Part shown: piece by piece, positions 35,634 to 45,460 of the stretch
Layout: each line of letters begins with the position of its first letter
Numbering within the stretch: position 1 is the first letter of the stretch
Assembly (NCBI RefSeq): GCF_030813005.1
Contig: NZ_JAUSTU010000010.1
Span: forward strand, 103,969 to 167,968
Source of the DNA: Robertmurraya andreesenii
GTDB taxonomy: Bacteria > Bacillota > Bacilli > Bacillales > Cytobacillaceae
Reading direction: 5' to 3'
Length of the DNA stretch: 64,000 nt
The notes under the pieces: generated by a model
The model's input: the letters and a program-made list of their open reading frames with translations, nothing else
Database searches by the model: none
What the model was told of the DNA's origin: nothing
Made by a program: the position numbers and the translations under genes

Positions 35634-36423
35634 TATGGATGCCTCCTATATTTTCTTTTTCACTTAAGTATTCCGCAACAGCCTTGATCATGTCATCAGA
35701 AGTATATACCTCTGGCATGACATGTACGTTCAAACCAACTGACTCACACTTTCTTTTGGAGACAGGACCAATGACTGCCACGGTGCAATTTTTTATACGT
35801 TCAGATAGGTCATATTCATTCACTACCTGCATAAAGTGATCGATGGTCGATGGACTGGTAAAGGGCAGTATGTCGAGAGCTCCTTGTTTTAGAAGCTGAA
35901 CCAATTTTTCCTTACTATCCTCTGGAAAATACGTTTCGTAAATAACCGCTTCATCGACAACATGACCTTTTTCTCTGAAAAACTGTGCAATATAATCCCT
36001 TGCTAAAATTCCCTTTGGAATAAACAGCTTTTCACCTGATTTCACAAAAGGGGCAAACTCCTGAACGAAGCCCTCTGCGACATATTCCATCGGCTTGAAG
36101 TGAACGGGAATCTCCCTTTTTAATAATGCATTTTCGGTCTTTTCACCAATAACCGCAATTTTTGGTAGGGAAGGCATTCCTCCATCCACTAACGAAAAAA
36201 ACGTTTCCACCGTTACATCGCTTGTAAAAATGATCCAGTCATACATATGTAAGTTATTTATGATCGGGGCGATGAGCTTCCTGTTTTCAACAGGGCGAAA
36301 GCCAAGAAGAGGAACCTCTACAGGTGTTCCTCCATAGCCTTCCACAATCTTTGAGAATGATTTAGCATTCTTTTTTCCCCTTGGAACAAGCACGGTTTTT
36401 CCTTTCAATGAGGGAGATGTCAT
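35617..36423 (-). CDS. hemD: Uroporphyrinogen-III synthase
   Basis: HemD closes and inverts ring D of hydroxymethylbilane. The 268-residue protein has the two-domain HemD fold, with the weakly conserved segments GKTVLVPRGKKNA near the start, DWIIFTSDVTVE at about 72 and LPFTSPSTIDHF at about 187. HemD sequences diverge greatly, so the context between hemC and hemB is the strongest support. It overlaps hemC by four bases (ATGA). Confidence 0.93.
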   Translation of the reverse strand: MTSPSLKGKTVLVPRGKKNAKSFSKIVEGYGGTPVEVPLLGFRPVENRKLIAPIINNLHMYDWIIFTSDVTVETFFSLVDGGMPSLPKIAVIGEKTENALLKREIPVHFKPMEYVAEGFVQEFAPFVKSGEKLFIPKGILARDYIAQFFREKGHVVDEAVIYETYFPEDSKEKLVQLLKQGALDILPFTSPSTIDHFMQVVNEYDLSERIKNCTVAVIGPVSKRKCESVGLNVHVMPEVYTSDDMIKAVAEYLSEKENIGGIHNESIF

Positions 36424-37355
36424 GCATGATCTAGCTCCTCTTTCACTGCATCAATAAGCTTCTTGGCACCTTGATCACTTAAATAATCGGCTGCGGCATA
36501 ACCAAGCTGCTCTGGATCAGTACCTTCTATCTGCTCCTTGTAAATCGTTTTTCCATCAGGTGAAGCAACCAGTGTAGTCAAGACAATTTTTTCTTCTTCA
36601 TTAATATAGGCATAGCCAGCGATTGGAACCTGGCAGCCACCTTCCATCTTATCAAGGAAAGCACGCTCCGCTCGAACGGTTTTGTCCGTTGTATCACAAC
36701 TAAATTTCTTTAGCAGGGCTAGCAATTCCTTGTCATCGCCTCGACATTCGATGGATAATGCGCCTTGACCAACTGCTGGTAAGCAAATTTCAGGCTCTAG
36801 GAACTCCGTAACAACGTCCTTTGCCCACCCCAAACGAGAAAGCCCTGCTGCTGCAAGAATAATCGCATCGTATTCATCTGTTTTCAGCTTTTCTAATCGT
36901 GTATCAATATTACCGCGAATCCACTTTATTTCAAGGTCTGGACGGACAGCAAGCAGCTGTGCAGAACGACGAAGACTGCTCGTACCTACGATCGCACCTT
37001 TCTTTAACTCTTTCAAAGGTACATGATCCTTCGAAATGAGAACATCGCGATGGTCCTCTCTTTCTGGAATACAGCCGATGACCAAGCCTTCTGGAAGAAC
37101 TGCCGGCATATCCTTCATGCTGTGGATCGCCATATCAATTTCTCCATTTAGCATAGCTTGCTCGATTTCTTTTACAAAAAGACCTTTCCCTCCAACTTTA
37201 GATAAGGTCACGTCGAGGATTTTATCCCCTTTTGTGACGATTTCCTTAACCTCAAACTCATAGGAAGGGTCAATTTTACGCAATTGCTCAATCACCCAAT
37301 TGGTTTGGGTAAGGGCTAGTTTACTTCGTCTTGAACCAACGATAATTTTTCTCAT
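36420..37355 (-). CDS. hemC: Hydroxymethylbilane synthase (porphobilinogen deaminase)
   Basis: HemC polymerises four porphobilinogens on a dipyrromethane cofactor. The 311-residue protein begins RKIIVGSRRSKLALTQTN and has HSMKDMPAVLP, the catalytic Asp region, and the cofactor-binding Cys in MEGGCQVPIAGYA (about 241). RBS CAGGAGGC lies directly upstream. A 127-base repeat separates it from hemX. Confidence 0.97.
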   Translation of the reverse strand: MRKIIVGSRRSKLALTQTNWVIEQLRKIDPSYEFEVKEIVTKGDKILDVTLSKVGGKGLFVKEIEQAMLNGEIDMAIHSMKDMPAVLPEGLVIGCIPEREDHRDVLISKDHVPLKELKKGAIVGTSSLRRSAQLLAVRPDLEIKWIRGNIDTRLEKLKTDEYDAIILAAAGLSRLGWAKDVVTEFLEPEICLPAVGQGALSIECRGDDKELLALLKKFSCDTTDKTVRAERAFLDKMEGGCQVPIAGYAYINEEEKIVLTTLVASPDGKTIYKEQIEGTDPEQLGYAAADYLSDQGAKKLIDAVKEELDHA

Positions 37356-37401
37356 GGAAGCCTCCTGAATCGGAATATTTTTTGTGTATTTTTTTCTTTA
37401 A

Positions 37402-37528
37402 GGCTCGGTTAATTGTTGATCTTATATATTTCCTTATACGCACGCGTTCTCTACGTTACTCGTCCCGAGTAAGATCCGTTCCCGCATACGTATAAGGCTA
37501 AAATTAACATCTAGCATTAACACAGCTC
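37402..37528. repeat. 127-base inverted-repeat element, copy A
   Basis: The element starts GGCTCGGTTAA and ends TTAACACAGCTC, with an inner palindrome CCTTATACG ... CGTATAAGG enclosing TTACTCGTCCCGAGTAA. A second copy of the same length lies at 56313-56439. By eye the central 70 bases are about three quarters identical. It fills the gap between hemX and hemC, inside the hem operon. Confidence 0.7.
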
Positions 37529-37541
37529 TCTTCAAAGGTTT

Positions 37542-38375
37542 TTACGAATTCCAAAAATGAAAGGATGATAATTGTCCAAAAAGGAAAAAGTTAATTAAGA
37601 TAATAAGAAATGATGCTAGGTTCCAAAGGGCTAGACTTTTTCCTTGAACTCCTTTTCTGACACGCAAATACAGATAGATTCCATAGGCGAGAAGAACGAT
37701 AAAGGAGCCGATAACCTTTGCATCATACCAAACGATGTCTGGTACTTTAATGTATGCCCACTGCAGCCCTAGAATAAGAGCCAGCAATAGCATGGGAACA
37801 CCGATAATATTGAGTATGTAGGACGTTTGCTCGAGTTTATTTAAATCAGCGATTCTCTTGAGCTTTTGGCCCCATTTTTTCTTTTTTAATAAATCGTGCT
37901 GAATGAGGTAAAGCACTGAAAATACCGATGACACGGAGAATGCCCCGTAAGAGAGAATGGCCATCGTGATATGGATAAAAAGCAGCTCTGACGTCAGCTG
38001 CCCTGCCATAACCTTTGATTCATACTGAACAGGTGCAAAGGTGTGAATCACCATGATGACAAACCCAAGGACATTCGTAAAAAAAACAATAAAGTCCACC
38101 TTCATTAAGCGGTTAATGCCTAATGATAAAGTAACAAGGACCCACACATAAAAATAAAGGCCTTCAAAAATGGTAAGTATGGGAAATCTCCCTATATCCA
38201 CCATGAAAAGCACTAAAAACAATGTCTGCAATCCCCATACAAACGCAAGTAACCAGAAGGCAGTTTGGTTTGCTTTCCGGTTACTATGAAGATAATCGAT
38301 AAAATATAATAAAATGCTTAATGCATATAGTATGACCGTTAGTTCATGCAGCCGAGTCATATACACTTCAATCAT
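37542..38375 (-). CDS. hemX: HemX, cytochrome c assembly-type membrane protein
   Basis: The 277-residue protein has eight predicted transmembrane helices and resembles CcsA/HemX proteins. In B. subtilis HemX limits the amount of HemA. It follows hemA by 14 bases. Tryptophan-rich WWD motifs of true CcsA heme handling are not seen. RBS AAGAGGGG precedes the ATG. Confidence 0.93.
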   Translation of the reverse strand: MIEVYMTRLHELTVILYALSILLYFIDYLHSNRKANQTAFWLLAFVWGLQTLFLVLFMVDIGRFPILTIFEGLYFYVWVLVTLSLGINRLMKVDFIVFFTNVLGFVIMVIHTFAPVQYESKVMAGQLTSELLFIHITMAILSYGAFSVSSVFSVLYLIQHDLLKKKKWGQKLKRIADLNKLEQTSYILNIIGVPMLLLALILGLQWAYIKVPDIVWYDAKVIGSFIVLLAYGIYLYLRVRKGVQGKSLALWNLASFLIILINFFLFGQLSSFHFWNS

Positions 38376-38389
38376 GGATAGAACCCCTC

Positions 38390-39730
38390 TTATGATTGAA
38401 AGGAAGCAGTTGCTACAACAGCTTTCTTAAAATCGGCTACTTTCGATTCCTGCTGTTCCTTTACTAGCTCCTCGATATTGAAGATTTTCATGAACAATTC
38501 GAGTGCTTCATCAGAATTACGGCTACCAGCCAATTCCTTCGCTTGTAAAATCGGATCTTTAAGCATTTGATTGATAATACTCTTTGTATGCTTATTCAGT
38601 ACCTTTTTATCACGCTCAGAAAGATGTGGCAGCTTGCGTTCAATACTGTTCATTGTTTCTGTTTGAATTTCGAGCGCCTTTTGTCTTAGTGCAGAAATTA
38701 CAGGTACAACACCAAGCATGTTCAACCATTGCTTAAATTCTACGATCTCTGCTTCAATCATGAGCAAGATCTTTTCTGCTGCCTTTTGTCGCTCCTGTAG
38801 ATTCGCTTCAACGATTCCTTCCAAATCATCAATATCATAAAGGAACACACTTTCAAGCTCGGCTAGCTTTGGATCTAGATCACGTGGAACGGCAATATCC
38901 ACCATAAATAAAGGCTTTCCCTTGCGCATTTTTTCGACGTTGTCCATCATTTCCTTTGTCACGACATAATCCTTGGCTCCCGTCGAGCTAATCAGGATAT
39001 CTGCTTCCACTAGGGCACATTGTAGTTCATTTAATGATTTCGCCTGCCCCGAGAAACGACTAGCTAGACTTTGTGCCTTCTCAAAGGTACGATTAATGAC
39101 AGTTACTTTGCTTGCACCATTTCCATGCAAGTTTTGAATCGCTAATTCGCCCATTTTGCCGGCACCAAGAATTAAGACATGCTTTCCATCCAAGGAGCCA
39201 AATATTTTCTTTGCCAATTCAACCGCCGCATAGCTGACAGATACCGCATTCGCACCAATGTCCGTCTCCGAATGAGCCCGTTTCGCCAATGTGATAGCCT
39301 GTTTGAATAATTGGTTAAATACCGTTCCTGTCGTTTGATTTTCCTGAGCTTCAAGGAAGCTAGAACGTACTTGACCCAAGATTTGCGTTTCGCCAAGCAC
39401 CATAGAATTTAGTCCGCATGCAACATTAAATAGATGGTCAATCGCCCCATCTTGCTCATTGATAAATAAAAATGGCGAGAATTCTTGTTGCGGAATACCG
39501 AACCACTCGGAAAGAAATTCCTTAATATAATAACGGCCAGTGTGAAGCTGGTCGACAACCGCATAAATTTCTGTACGATTACATGTGGATAAAATCACGT
39601 TCTCGAGAATACTTTTCTTCCCGTTTAGAACACGCATGGCTTCCCCAAGCCGTGATGGCTCAAACGTAAGTTGTTCTCGAATTTCTACAGGGGCTGTTTT
39701 ATAATTAAGTCCAACAGTTAAAATATGCAT
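38390..39730 (-). CDS. hemA: Glutamyl-tRNA reductase
   Basis: HemA reduces glutamyl-tRNA to glutamate-1-semialdehyde, the first step of heme synthesis. The 446-residue protein starts MHILTVGLNYKTAPVEIRE and has the catalytic Cys in ILSTCNRTEIYAV (about 50), the NADPH motif LGAGKMGELA (about 187) and a C-terminal dimerisation helix. I chose the ATG 39730, as in family members; a TTG six codons upstream is open but has no separate RBS. First gene of hemAXCDBL. Confidence 0.96.
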   Translation of the reverse strand: MHILTVGLNYKTAPVEIREQLTFEPSRLGEAMRVLNGKKSILENVILSTCNRTEIYAVVDQLHTGRYYIKEFLSEWFGIPQQEFSPFLFINEQDGAIDHLFNVACGLNSMVLGETQILGQVRSSFLEAQENQTTGTVFNQLFKQAITLAKRAHSETDIGANAVSVSYAAVELAKKIFGSLDGKHVLILGAGKMGELAIQNLHGNGASKVTVINRTFEKAQSLASRFSGQAKSLNELQCALVEADILISSTGAKDYVVTKEMMDNVEKMRKGKPLFMVDIAVPRDLDPKLAELESVFLYDIDDLEGIVEANLQERQKAAEKILLMIEAEIVEFKQWLNMLGVVPVISALRQKALEIQTETMNSIERKLPHLSERDKKVLNKHTKSIINQMLKDPILQAKELAGSRNSDEALELFMKIFNIEELVKEQQESKVADFKKAVVATASFQS

Positions 39731-39977
39731 CCTTGTTTCGACCCCCAAATAATAAACATAATTTGCTAATAATAATTATAGCATAGAAGACTTTCCTAAC
39801 ACCGCAAAAATGTGAACATATCATGAAACCTATGATATGATAAGAAAGGCACTGTAGCCAGACAATAGAAAGGCGGAAGTGCCTTGAACTTTATGAGTTT
39901 TTTCGACAAATATGCTCCCTTTGTACCTTATCAAATATACCCAAACGATTCAAGTAAACAATATTGGAAGTGTTCGA

Positions 39978-40460
39978 ATGAAAAATCAACGTATTTTCCC
40001 AGCTATCATTTTGCTAGGTTTTGGTCTTTTTTTCTTTTTACAACAAAATCAATATTCTTTCTTTCAAGGCTTTGACACTTGGCCTACTTTCCTTATCATC
40101 GTTGGTATCGCTTACCTTTTTCAAGGATATGTAGCAAAAGACTATGAAGCGATTCTCCCGGGAGTCATACTAACTGGATTTGGGCTCCATTTTCATATTA
40201 TCAAATACCTAGAAGTATGGCCGAACTCCAACGGAACCTTCATTTTGATCATCGCTCTTGGATTTCTTCTAAGATATCAAAAGGTACGAGCAGGTCTTTT
40301 TCAAGGGATATTATTCCTAGTATTAGCCATTCTTCTGTTATTTTATAATAAAATTGTGGACTGGCTTGGGATATTAGAAAGCGGAGCAGGAGACTTCTGG
40401 AGGTTTTGGCCAGTCGTATTAGTTGTCTACGGACTCTATCTATTAATAAAAAAAAGGTAA
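39978..40460 (+). CDS. ysxD: Small membrane protein, YsxD-like
   Basis: The 160-residue protein has four or five hydrophobic helices arranged as repeated FPAIILLGFGLFFFLQ-type units with LiaF/LiaI-like (DUF5668-type) patterns, for example YEAILPGVILTGFGLHFH and FWRFWPVVLVVYGLYLLI. I start it at ATG 39978, preceded by TTGGAAGTG; an ATG 22 codons earlier is open but unsupported. Position between hemA and ysxC matches ysxD. Function is unknown; an envelope-stress role is possible by family resemblance. Confidence 0.7.
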   Translation: MKNQRIFPAIILLGFGLFFFLQQNQYSFFQGFDTWPTFLIIVGIAYLFQGYVAKDYEAILPGVILTGFGLHFHIIKYLEVWPNSNGTFILIIALGFLLRYQKVRAGLFQGILFLVLAILLLFYNKIVDWLGILESGAGDFWRFWPVVLVVYGLYLLIKKR

Positions 40461-40490
40461 AAGAGCATTTCACGCTCTTTTACCTTTTTT
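40451..40490. terminator. Bidirectional terminator between ysxD and ysxC
   Basis: A 12-bp perfect stem AGGTAAAAGAGC / GCTCTTTTACCT with loop ATTTCAC has T tracts on both strands. The ysxD stop codon lies inside the stem. It serves both convergent genes. Confidence 0.92.
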
Positions 40491-40492
40491 AC

Positions 40493-41074
40493 TTACATAT
40501 AGCTTTCAATCGTTGCCCAAGCCTTGTCCTTTCCTAAGCCCGTTTCGGATGAGAAAAGGATGATGGTGTCATTTGGGTCAAGGTCTAGCTCCTCTTGGGT
40601 GATCTTCAAATGCTTTTGCCATTTTGATTTTGAGATTTTATCCGCTTTTGTCGCAATGACAATACAAGGAATTTCATAATGCTTTAAAAAGTCATACATC
40701 AAGACGTCATCCTTTGTCGGAGGATGTCTTACATCAACGATTAATAACACAGCCTTTAAATGTTCACGAGTTGTAAAATATGTTTCAATCATTTTCCCCC
40801 AAGCTTCCCGCTCTTTCTTCGAAACCTTTGCATATCCATAGCCTGGAACATCAACAAAGTGGAGGATCTCGTTAATTAAGTAAAAGTTAAGGGTTTGCGT
40901 CTTACCGGGTTTTGATGAAATACGTGCTAACCCTCTTCGATTCAGCATTTTGTTAATGAAAGAGGATTTTCCTACGTTCGAACGACCCGCTAAGGCAAAC
41001 TCAGGAAGGTCCCCTTCAGGATATTGCTCTGGTTTGACGGCACTAATGACAATGTCTGAACTAACGACCTTCAT
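40493..41074 (-). CDS. ysxC: Ribosome biogenesis GTPase YsxC/EngB
   Basis: EngB is an essential GTPase for assembly of the 50S subunit. The 193-residue protein has G1 GRSNVGKSSF (about 31-40), G2 and G3 DVPGYGYAKV (about 74), G4 TKAD (about 143) and G5. Length is standard. It overlaps lonA by four bases, as in B. subtilis. Confidence 0.97.
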   Translation of the reverse strand: MKVVSSDIVISAVKPEQYPEGDLPEFALAGRSNVGKSSFINKMLNRRGLARISSKPGKTQTLNFYLINEILHFVDVPGYGYAKVSKKEREAWGKMIETYFTTREHLKAVLLIVDVRHPPTKDDVLMYDFLKHYEIPCIVIATKADKISKSKWQKHLKITQEELDLDPNDTIILFSSETGLGKDKAWATIESYM

Positions 41075-43395
41075 TCCGCACCACCATTCAACGCATGCCT
41101 TAACACCTCATCCACATGGGTGACAGGGACAAACTGTAAATCATTTCTTACACTCTCTGGAATATCATCTATATCCTTTTCATTATCCTTCGGTAGAATA
41201 ATTTTGGATAGGCCTGCACGGTGAGCGCTTAGCGATTTTTCTTTTAAGCCACCAATTGGCAGGACTCGTCCTCTAAGGGTGATTTCTCCGGTCATTCCTA
41301 TCTCTTTTCTGACAGGTTTTCCTGTGAGAGCTGATACAAGTGCAGTTGCAATTGTAATTCCTGCTGATGGCCCATCCTTTGGAACCGCACCCTCTGGAAC
41401 GTGGATATGAATGTCAGTCTTCTCATAAAAATCTTGATCGATTCCAAGCTCAACGGCCTTTGAACGCACATAGCTGAAGGCTGCCTGCGCAGACTCTTTC
41501 ATGACATCGCCTAATTTTCCAGTCAAAACTAGCTTCCCTTTTCCTGGTGATAGAGAGACCTCAATTTGTAAAGTATCCCCACCAACTGTTGTATAGGCAA
41601 GACCTGTCGCGACTCCTACCTGATCCTCTAATTCGGCTTGACCATAGCGGAATTTTGTTTTTCCCAAAAATTCCTCGACATTCTTCTCTGTTACAACCAC
41701 TCGTTTCCTTTCATTGGCGACAATAATACGGACTGTTTTTCTACAGATGGCGGCCAATTGACGCTCCAAGCTTCGTACGCCAGCTTCTCTCGTATAGTAG
41801 CGAACAATTTTTTGAATGCCATCATCTCGAACCTGTAGCTGGGACTTTGACATTCCGTGCTCTTTAATTTGTTTTGGCAACAGATGATTCCTTGCAATAT
41901 TGATTTTCTCTAACTCTGTATAGCCTGCAATCGTGATGATTTCCATACGGTCTCTCAATGGACCAGGGATGGATGCTAGATCATTCGCTGTTGCGATAAA
42001 CATAACCTTCGATAAATCATAGGTTTCTTCAATATAATGGTCACTGAAGCTGTGATTTTGCTCTGGATCTAGTACCTCAAGCATCGCAGCAGACGGATCC
42101 CCGCGAAAATCACTAGACATTTTATCGATTTCATCAAGCAAAAATACGGGGTTTATTGTTCCTGCTTTTTTCATCCCTTGGATGATTCGTCCTGGCATAG
42201 CTCCTACATATGTACGGCGATGTCCACGGATCTCTGATTCATCGCGAACGCCACCAAGAGAAATACGGACAAAATTGCGATTCAATGACCTGGCAATCGA
42301 TCGGGCTAAGCTTGTTTTTCCCACCCCAGGAGGTCCTGCAAGACAGAGGATAGGTCCTTTTAAGGAATTGGTCATTTTTTGAACGGCAAGATATTCGAGG
42401 ACCCGTTCCTTCACCTTTTCGAGTCCGTAATGATCCTCATTTAAAATACGTTCCGCTTTTTTGATATCTAGATCATCATCCGTCGCATTCGTCCAAGGGA
42501 GTGAGATAAGCCATTCGATATAATTTCGAATAACGGCGCTCTCTGCGGAAGAAGATGGAACCTTTTCATAGCGTTCTAGTTCTTTAAGGGCCGCTTTTTT
42601 GACATGCTCAGTCATATGAGCATTCTCAATTTTTTCAGTTAGCTCAGCGATTTCACCTGTTTTGCCTTCTTTTTCCCCAAGCTCCTTTTGAATCGCCTTC
42701 ATCTGTTCACGCAAATAATATTCTTTTTGCGTTCTTTCCATCGATTTCTTGACTCGTTGACCAATTTTCTTTTCTAGATTCAAGACTTCTTTTTCGTTAT
42801 GAATCATTTCGATCAAGCGCTGGACTCTTTCTTTTACATTGATGGTCTCTAGTATATCTTGCTTGTCCTTCAGCTTCAACGGCAAATGGGACGCAATAAT
42901 ATCTGCCATTCTTCCTGGTTCTTCGATATCCGCTAGACTTGAATAGGTTTCAGCTGAGATTTTCTTTGATAACTTTATGTATTGTTCGAAGTATTCCAGA
43001 AGCGTTCTCATGAAGGCTTCCGTTTCAATATCTTTCTCTGTCAAATCCTCATATGTTTTCAATTTGACGGCAAAATGATCCCCTTCATCGTAAAAGGTAA
43101 CAATTTCACCTCTCTTAAGACCCTCAACTAGTACACGAATGGTGCCGTTCGGAAGCTTCAGCATTTGTTTCACCTTAGTCAAGGTCCCCATCTGATATAA
43201 ATCTTCTTCCTTAGGGTCATCTATGGACATATCTTTTTGAGTAGTAAGAAAAATAAGACTGTCATCTACCATTGCCTTTTCCAATGCTTGAACCGATTTA
43301 TCCCGGCCTACATCAAGATGTAAGACCATAGTAGGATATACGAGTAAGCCTCGAAGCGGCAGGAGGGGGACGATTATTTCCTTCTTTTTCGCCAT
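41071..43395 (-). CDS. lonA: ATP-dependent protease Lon (LonA)
   Basis: LonA degrades misfolded and regulatory proteins in the cytoplasm. The 774-residue protein has the N-terminal LAN domain (about 1-200), a long coiled coil, AAA+ core with GPPGVGKTSLA (about 354) and FLLDEIDKM, sensor regions, and the C-terminal Ser-Lys protease with PKDGPSAG (Ser about 678) and the catalytic Lys about 43 residues later in GGLKEKSLSA. RBS TGGAGGTG precedes the ATG. No CIRCE or CtsR box was noticed upstream. Confidence 0.97.
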   Translation of the reverse strand: MAKKKEIIVPLLPLRGLLVYPTMVLHLDVGRDKSVQALEKAMVDDSLIFLTTQKDMSIDDPKEEDLYQMGTLTKVKQMLKLPNGTIRVLVEGLKRGEIVTFYDEGDHFAVKLKTYEDLTEKDIETEAFMRTLLEYFEQYIKLSKKISAETYSSLADIEEPGRMADIIASHLPLKLKDKQDILETINVKERVQRLIEMIHNEKEVLNLEKKIGQRVKKSMERTQKEYYLREQMKAIQKELGEKEGKTGEIAELTEKIENAHMTEHVKKAALKELERYEKVPSSSAESAVIRNYIEWLISLPWTNATDDDLDIKKAERILNEDHYGLEKVKERVLEYLAVQKMTNSLKGPILCLAGPPGVGKTSLARSIARSLNRNFVRISLGGVRDESEIRGHRRTYVGAMPGRIIQGMKKAGTINPVFLLDEIDKMSSDFRGDPSAAMLEVLDPEQNHSFSDHYIEETYDLSKVMFIATANDLASIPGPLRDRMEIITIAGYTELEKINIARNHLLPKQIKEHGMSKSQLQVRDDGIQKIVRYYTREAGVRSLERQLAAICRKTVRIIVANERKRVVVTEKNVEEFLGKTKFRYGQAELEDQVGVATGLAYTTVGGDTLQIEVSLSPGKGKLVLTGKLGDVMKESAQAAFSYVRSKAVELGIDQDFYEKTDIHIHVPEGAVPKDGPSAGITIATALVSALTGKPVRKEIGMTGEITLRGRVLPIGGLKEKSLSAHRAGLSKIILPKDNEKDIDDIPESVRNDLQFVPVTHVDEVLRHALNGGAE

Positions 43396-43489
43396 TTTCT
43401 AGCACCTCCACATGCATATCAATCTTCAAAATAGGATAATTCATTGTACAATTCTATCGTATTTACTAATAATAGTCTATTTTTAAAGC

Positions 43490-43547
43490 GGTACCTGGTA
43501 CCGCCGGTGGACATTTATACGGATTTGTCCATCTCGGGTGGACAGTT
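43490..43547 (+). repeat. Dispersed 58-base repeat, copy 2
   Basis: It begins GGTACCTGGTACCGCC and has GTGGACA, TGTCCATCTC and GGTGGACA, as in the copy at 30263-30320, in the same orientation. This copy is enclosed by a further inverted repeat AAAGCGG ... CCGCTTT. It lies in the lonA-lonB gap. Confidence 0.75.
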
Positions 43548-43560
43548 TGCCGCTTTTCAT

Positions 43561-43595
43561 ATAAAAACTTCGGTTTACAATGCAACCGAAGTCTT
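43561..43595 (-). terminator. Terminator after lonB
   Basis: On the minus strand ACTTCGGTT, a 7-base loop and AACCGAAGT are followed by TTTTAT. It lies 11 bases after the lonB stop. Confidence 0.8.
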
Positions 43596-43605
43596 ATTTC
43601 ATCCT

Positions 43606-45273
43606 TTAGATCGTTTCTTTTTTCTTCAGTTCAATGGATGCTGTAATGGCTTGCTCCTTTGAGTGCTCTTTGAGTAAGGCAATGTCAAATACTTCTGATA
43701 AATGGATGACCGGTACGATGTTGATTCCATCGATTTCTTTTAGCATCGATTGAAGATTCTCCTTAGGGATAATGACGGTCTTTGCACCGGCTTTTTTGGC
43801 GGCTTTTATTTTCGGGTATACCCCACCAATTGGTTTTACATTTCCGTGGATGCTGATTTCTCCTGTCATCGCTACCGTATGATCAATCGGGTGTTTGTAG
43901 ATAGCCGAATAGATCCCTGTTGCCATTGCAATACCGGCAGAAGGCCCATCAATCGGGATTCCACCAGGGAAGTTAACATGAATATCATATTCATCGGCTG
44001 GTACACCCATGGAACGAAGAACCGTGATGACATTCTCAATCGATCCCTTTGCCATGCTTTTTCTTCTAATCGATTTCCCTCGGTCCCCAATGCTTTCCTC
44101 TTCGACAATCCCGGTAATGTTGATGGTTCCCTTTTCTTTAGTAGGAATGGCCATGACTTCAATTTCTAATAGGGCCCCTGTGTTTGGTCCGTAGACAGCA
44201 AGACCATTGACCAATCCAATGGAAGCCTCATGCATAATTTTACGCTCGAGGCGGGGGGTAAGCTGACTGGAGTGAACAACCCACTCAATATCCTCGTCTC
44301 TAATAAAATTGCGCTCCTCTTGGATCGCCAAGCCAGCGGAGGTCTGAATCAGATTGACGGCTTCACGTCCATTTCGTGCATAATTCGCTAACGTTTGTAA
44401 TCCTTGTTCACTAATGGATAAATTGACCTTTTCCGCTGCTTTTTTCCCTACTGTTTCAATTTCCTCTTCCGTTAGCTCTCGGAAAAAGACCTCCATACAT
44501 CTTGAACGAATAGCGGGAGGAATCTCACTTGGAGTCCTCGTTGTCGCACCAATGAGTCTGAAATCTGCAGGTAGCCCATTTTTGAAAATATCATGGATAT
44601 GATTCGGTATTTGCGTATTTTCTTCACTATAATAAGCACTTTCCAAATAGACCTTCCGATCCTCTAAAACCTTAAGCAGCTTGTTCATTTGAATCGGGTG
44701 TAATTCCCCAATTTCATCAATAAACAAGACTCCGCCATGTGCATTTGTGACAGCTCCTTGCTTCGGCTGTGGAATGCCAGCCTGTCCCATGGCACCAGCT
44801 CCCTGATAGATAGGGTCGTGAACAGAACCAATAAGTGGATCAGCGATCCCTCTTTCATCGAATCGAGCCGTTGTAGCATCCAATTCAACAAAAACGGATG
44901 TAGGCCGAAAGGGAGATTTAGGATTTTTTTTGGCTTCCTCGAGAACTAAGCGGGCAGCGGCCGTCTTTCCAACTCCTGGCGGACCATAAATAATCACATG
45001 CTGTGGATTCGGTCCGCAAAGTGCCGCCTTCAAAGATTTGATTCCATCTTCCTGTCCGACGATATCTTCAAAGTTGGAAGGACGAACACGCTCTGAAAGT
45101 GGCTCTGTTAAAGAAATGGATCTCATTTTTCGCAATTGATCCATTTCCTTCCTAGACTCCCTATCTATCGATACCTTTTGGGTTCGCTGATTTCTTAATA
45201 AATTCCAAAAGTAAAGCCCTATCACTATCCCGAAAAACAACTGGATAAATAAGGCGATTCCTGTCCAACTCAT
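43606..45273 (-). CDS. lonB: Membrane-anchored Lon-like protease LonB
   Basis: LonB is an AAA+ Ser-Lys protease of sporulating bacilli, made in the forespore, where it localises. The 555-residue protein begins MSWTGIALFIQLFFG with one membrane helix, then has AAA+ motifs GPPGVGKTAAARL (about 98) and GVLFIDEIGELHP, and the protease domain with IDGPSAGIAMATG and GGVYPKIKAAKKAG. I start it at ATG 45273, which has AGGAGGG upstream. It belongs to the LonB/archaeal-type subfamily, without the LAN domain. Confidence 0.95.
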   Translation of the reverse strand: MSWTGIALFIQLFFGIVIGLYFWNLLRNQRTQKVSIDRESRKEMDQLRKMRSISLTEPLSERVRPSNFEDIVGQEDGIKSLKAALCGPNPQHVIIYGPPGVGKTAAARLVLEEAKKNPKSPFRPTSVFVELDATTARFDERGIADPLIGSVHDPIYQGAGAMGQAGIPQPKQGAVTNAHGGVLFIDEIGELHPIQMNKLLKVLEDRKVYLESAYYSEENTQIPNHIHDIFKNGLPADFRLIGATTRTPSEIPPAIRSRCMEVFFRELTEEEIETVGKKAAEKVNLSISEQGLQTLANYARNGREAVNLIQTSAGLAIQEERNFIRDEDIEWVVHSSQLTPRLERKIMHEASIGLVNGLAVYGPNTGALLEIEVMAIPTKEKGTINITGIVEEESIGDRGKSIRRKSMAKGSIENVITVLRSMGVPADEYDIHVNFPGGIPIDGPSAGIAMATGIYSAIYKHPIDHTVAMTGEISIHGNVKPIGGVYPKIKAAKKAGAKTVIIPKENLQSMLKEIDGINIVPVIHLSEVFDIALLKEHSKEQAITASIELKKKETI

Positions 45274-45407
45274 TGGTTTTCCCTCCTGTATCCCTTGCTT
45301 GTTTATAATGGATAGTATCTCCTTCTCAGGATTGGAATAAACCACATTTTTTTCATAACCTATGCTGTTTTTGATATCGCCTTATACTCGTATTAATTCA
45401 TGTATCC

Positions 45408-45445
45408 AAAAAAAATAAGGACAACCAAAATCGGTTTGTCCTTAT
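45408..45445 (-). terminator. Terminator after clpX
   Basis: On the minus strand ATAAGGACAAACC, loop GATTTT and GGTTGTCCTTAT (one mismatch or bulge) are followed by seven T. It lies 16 bases after the clpX stop. Confidence 0.9.
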
Positions 45446-45460
45446 CCTCTTTATGCTTAT

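Noticed and set aside
45362..45410. Possible third copy of the 127-base inverted repeat upstream of lonB
   Set aside because: Only GCCTTATACTCG and a few flanking bases resemble it; the second arm is absent. Too short to call.
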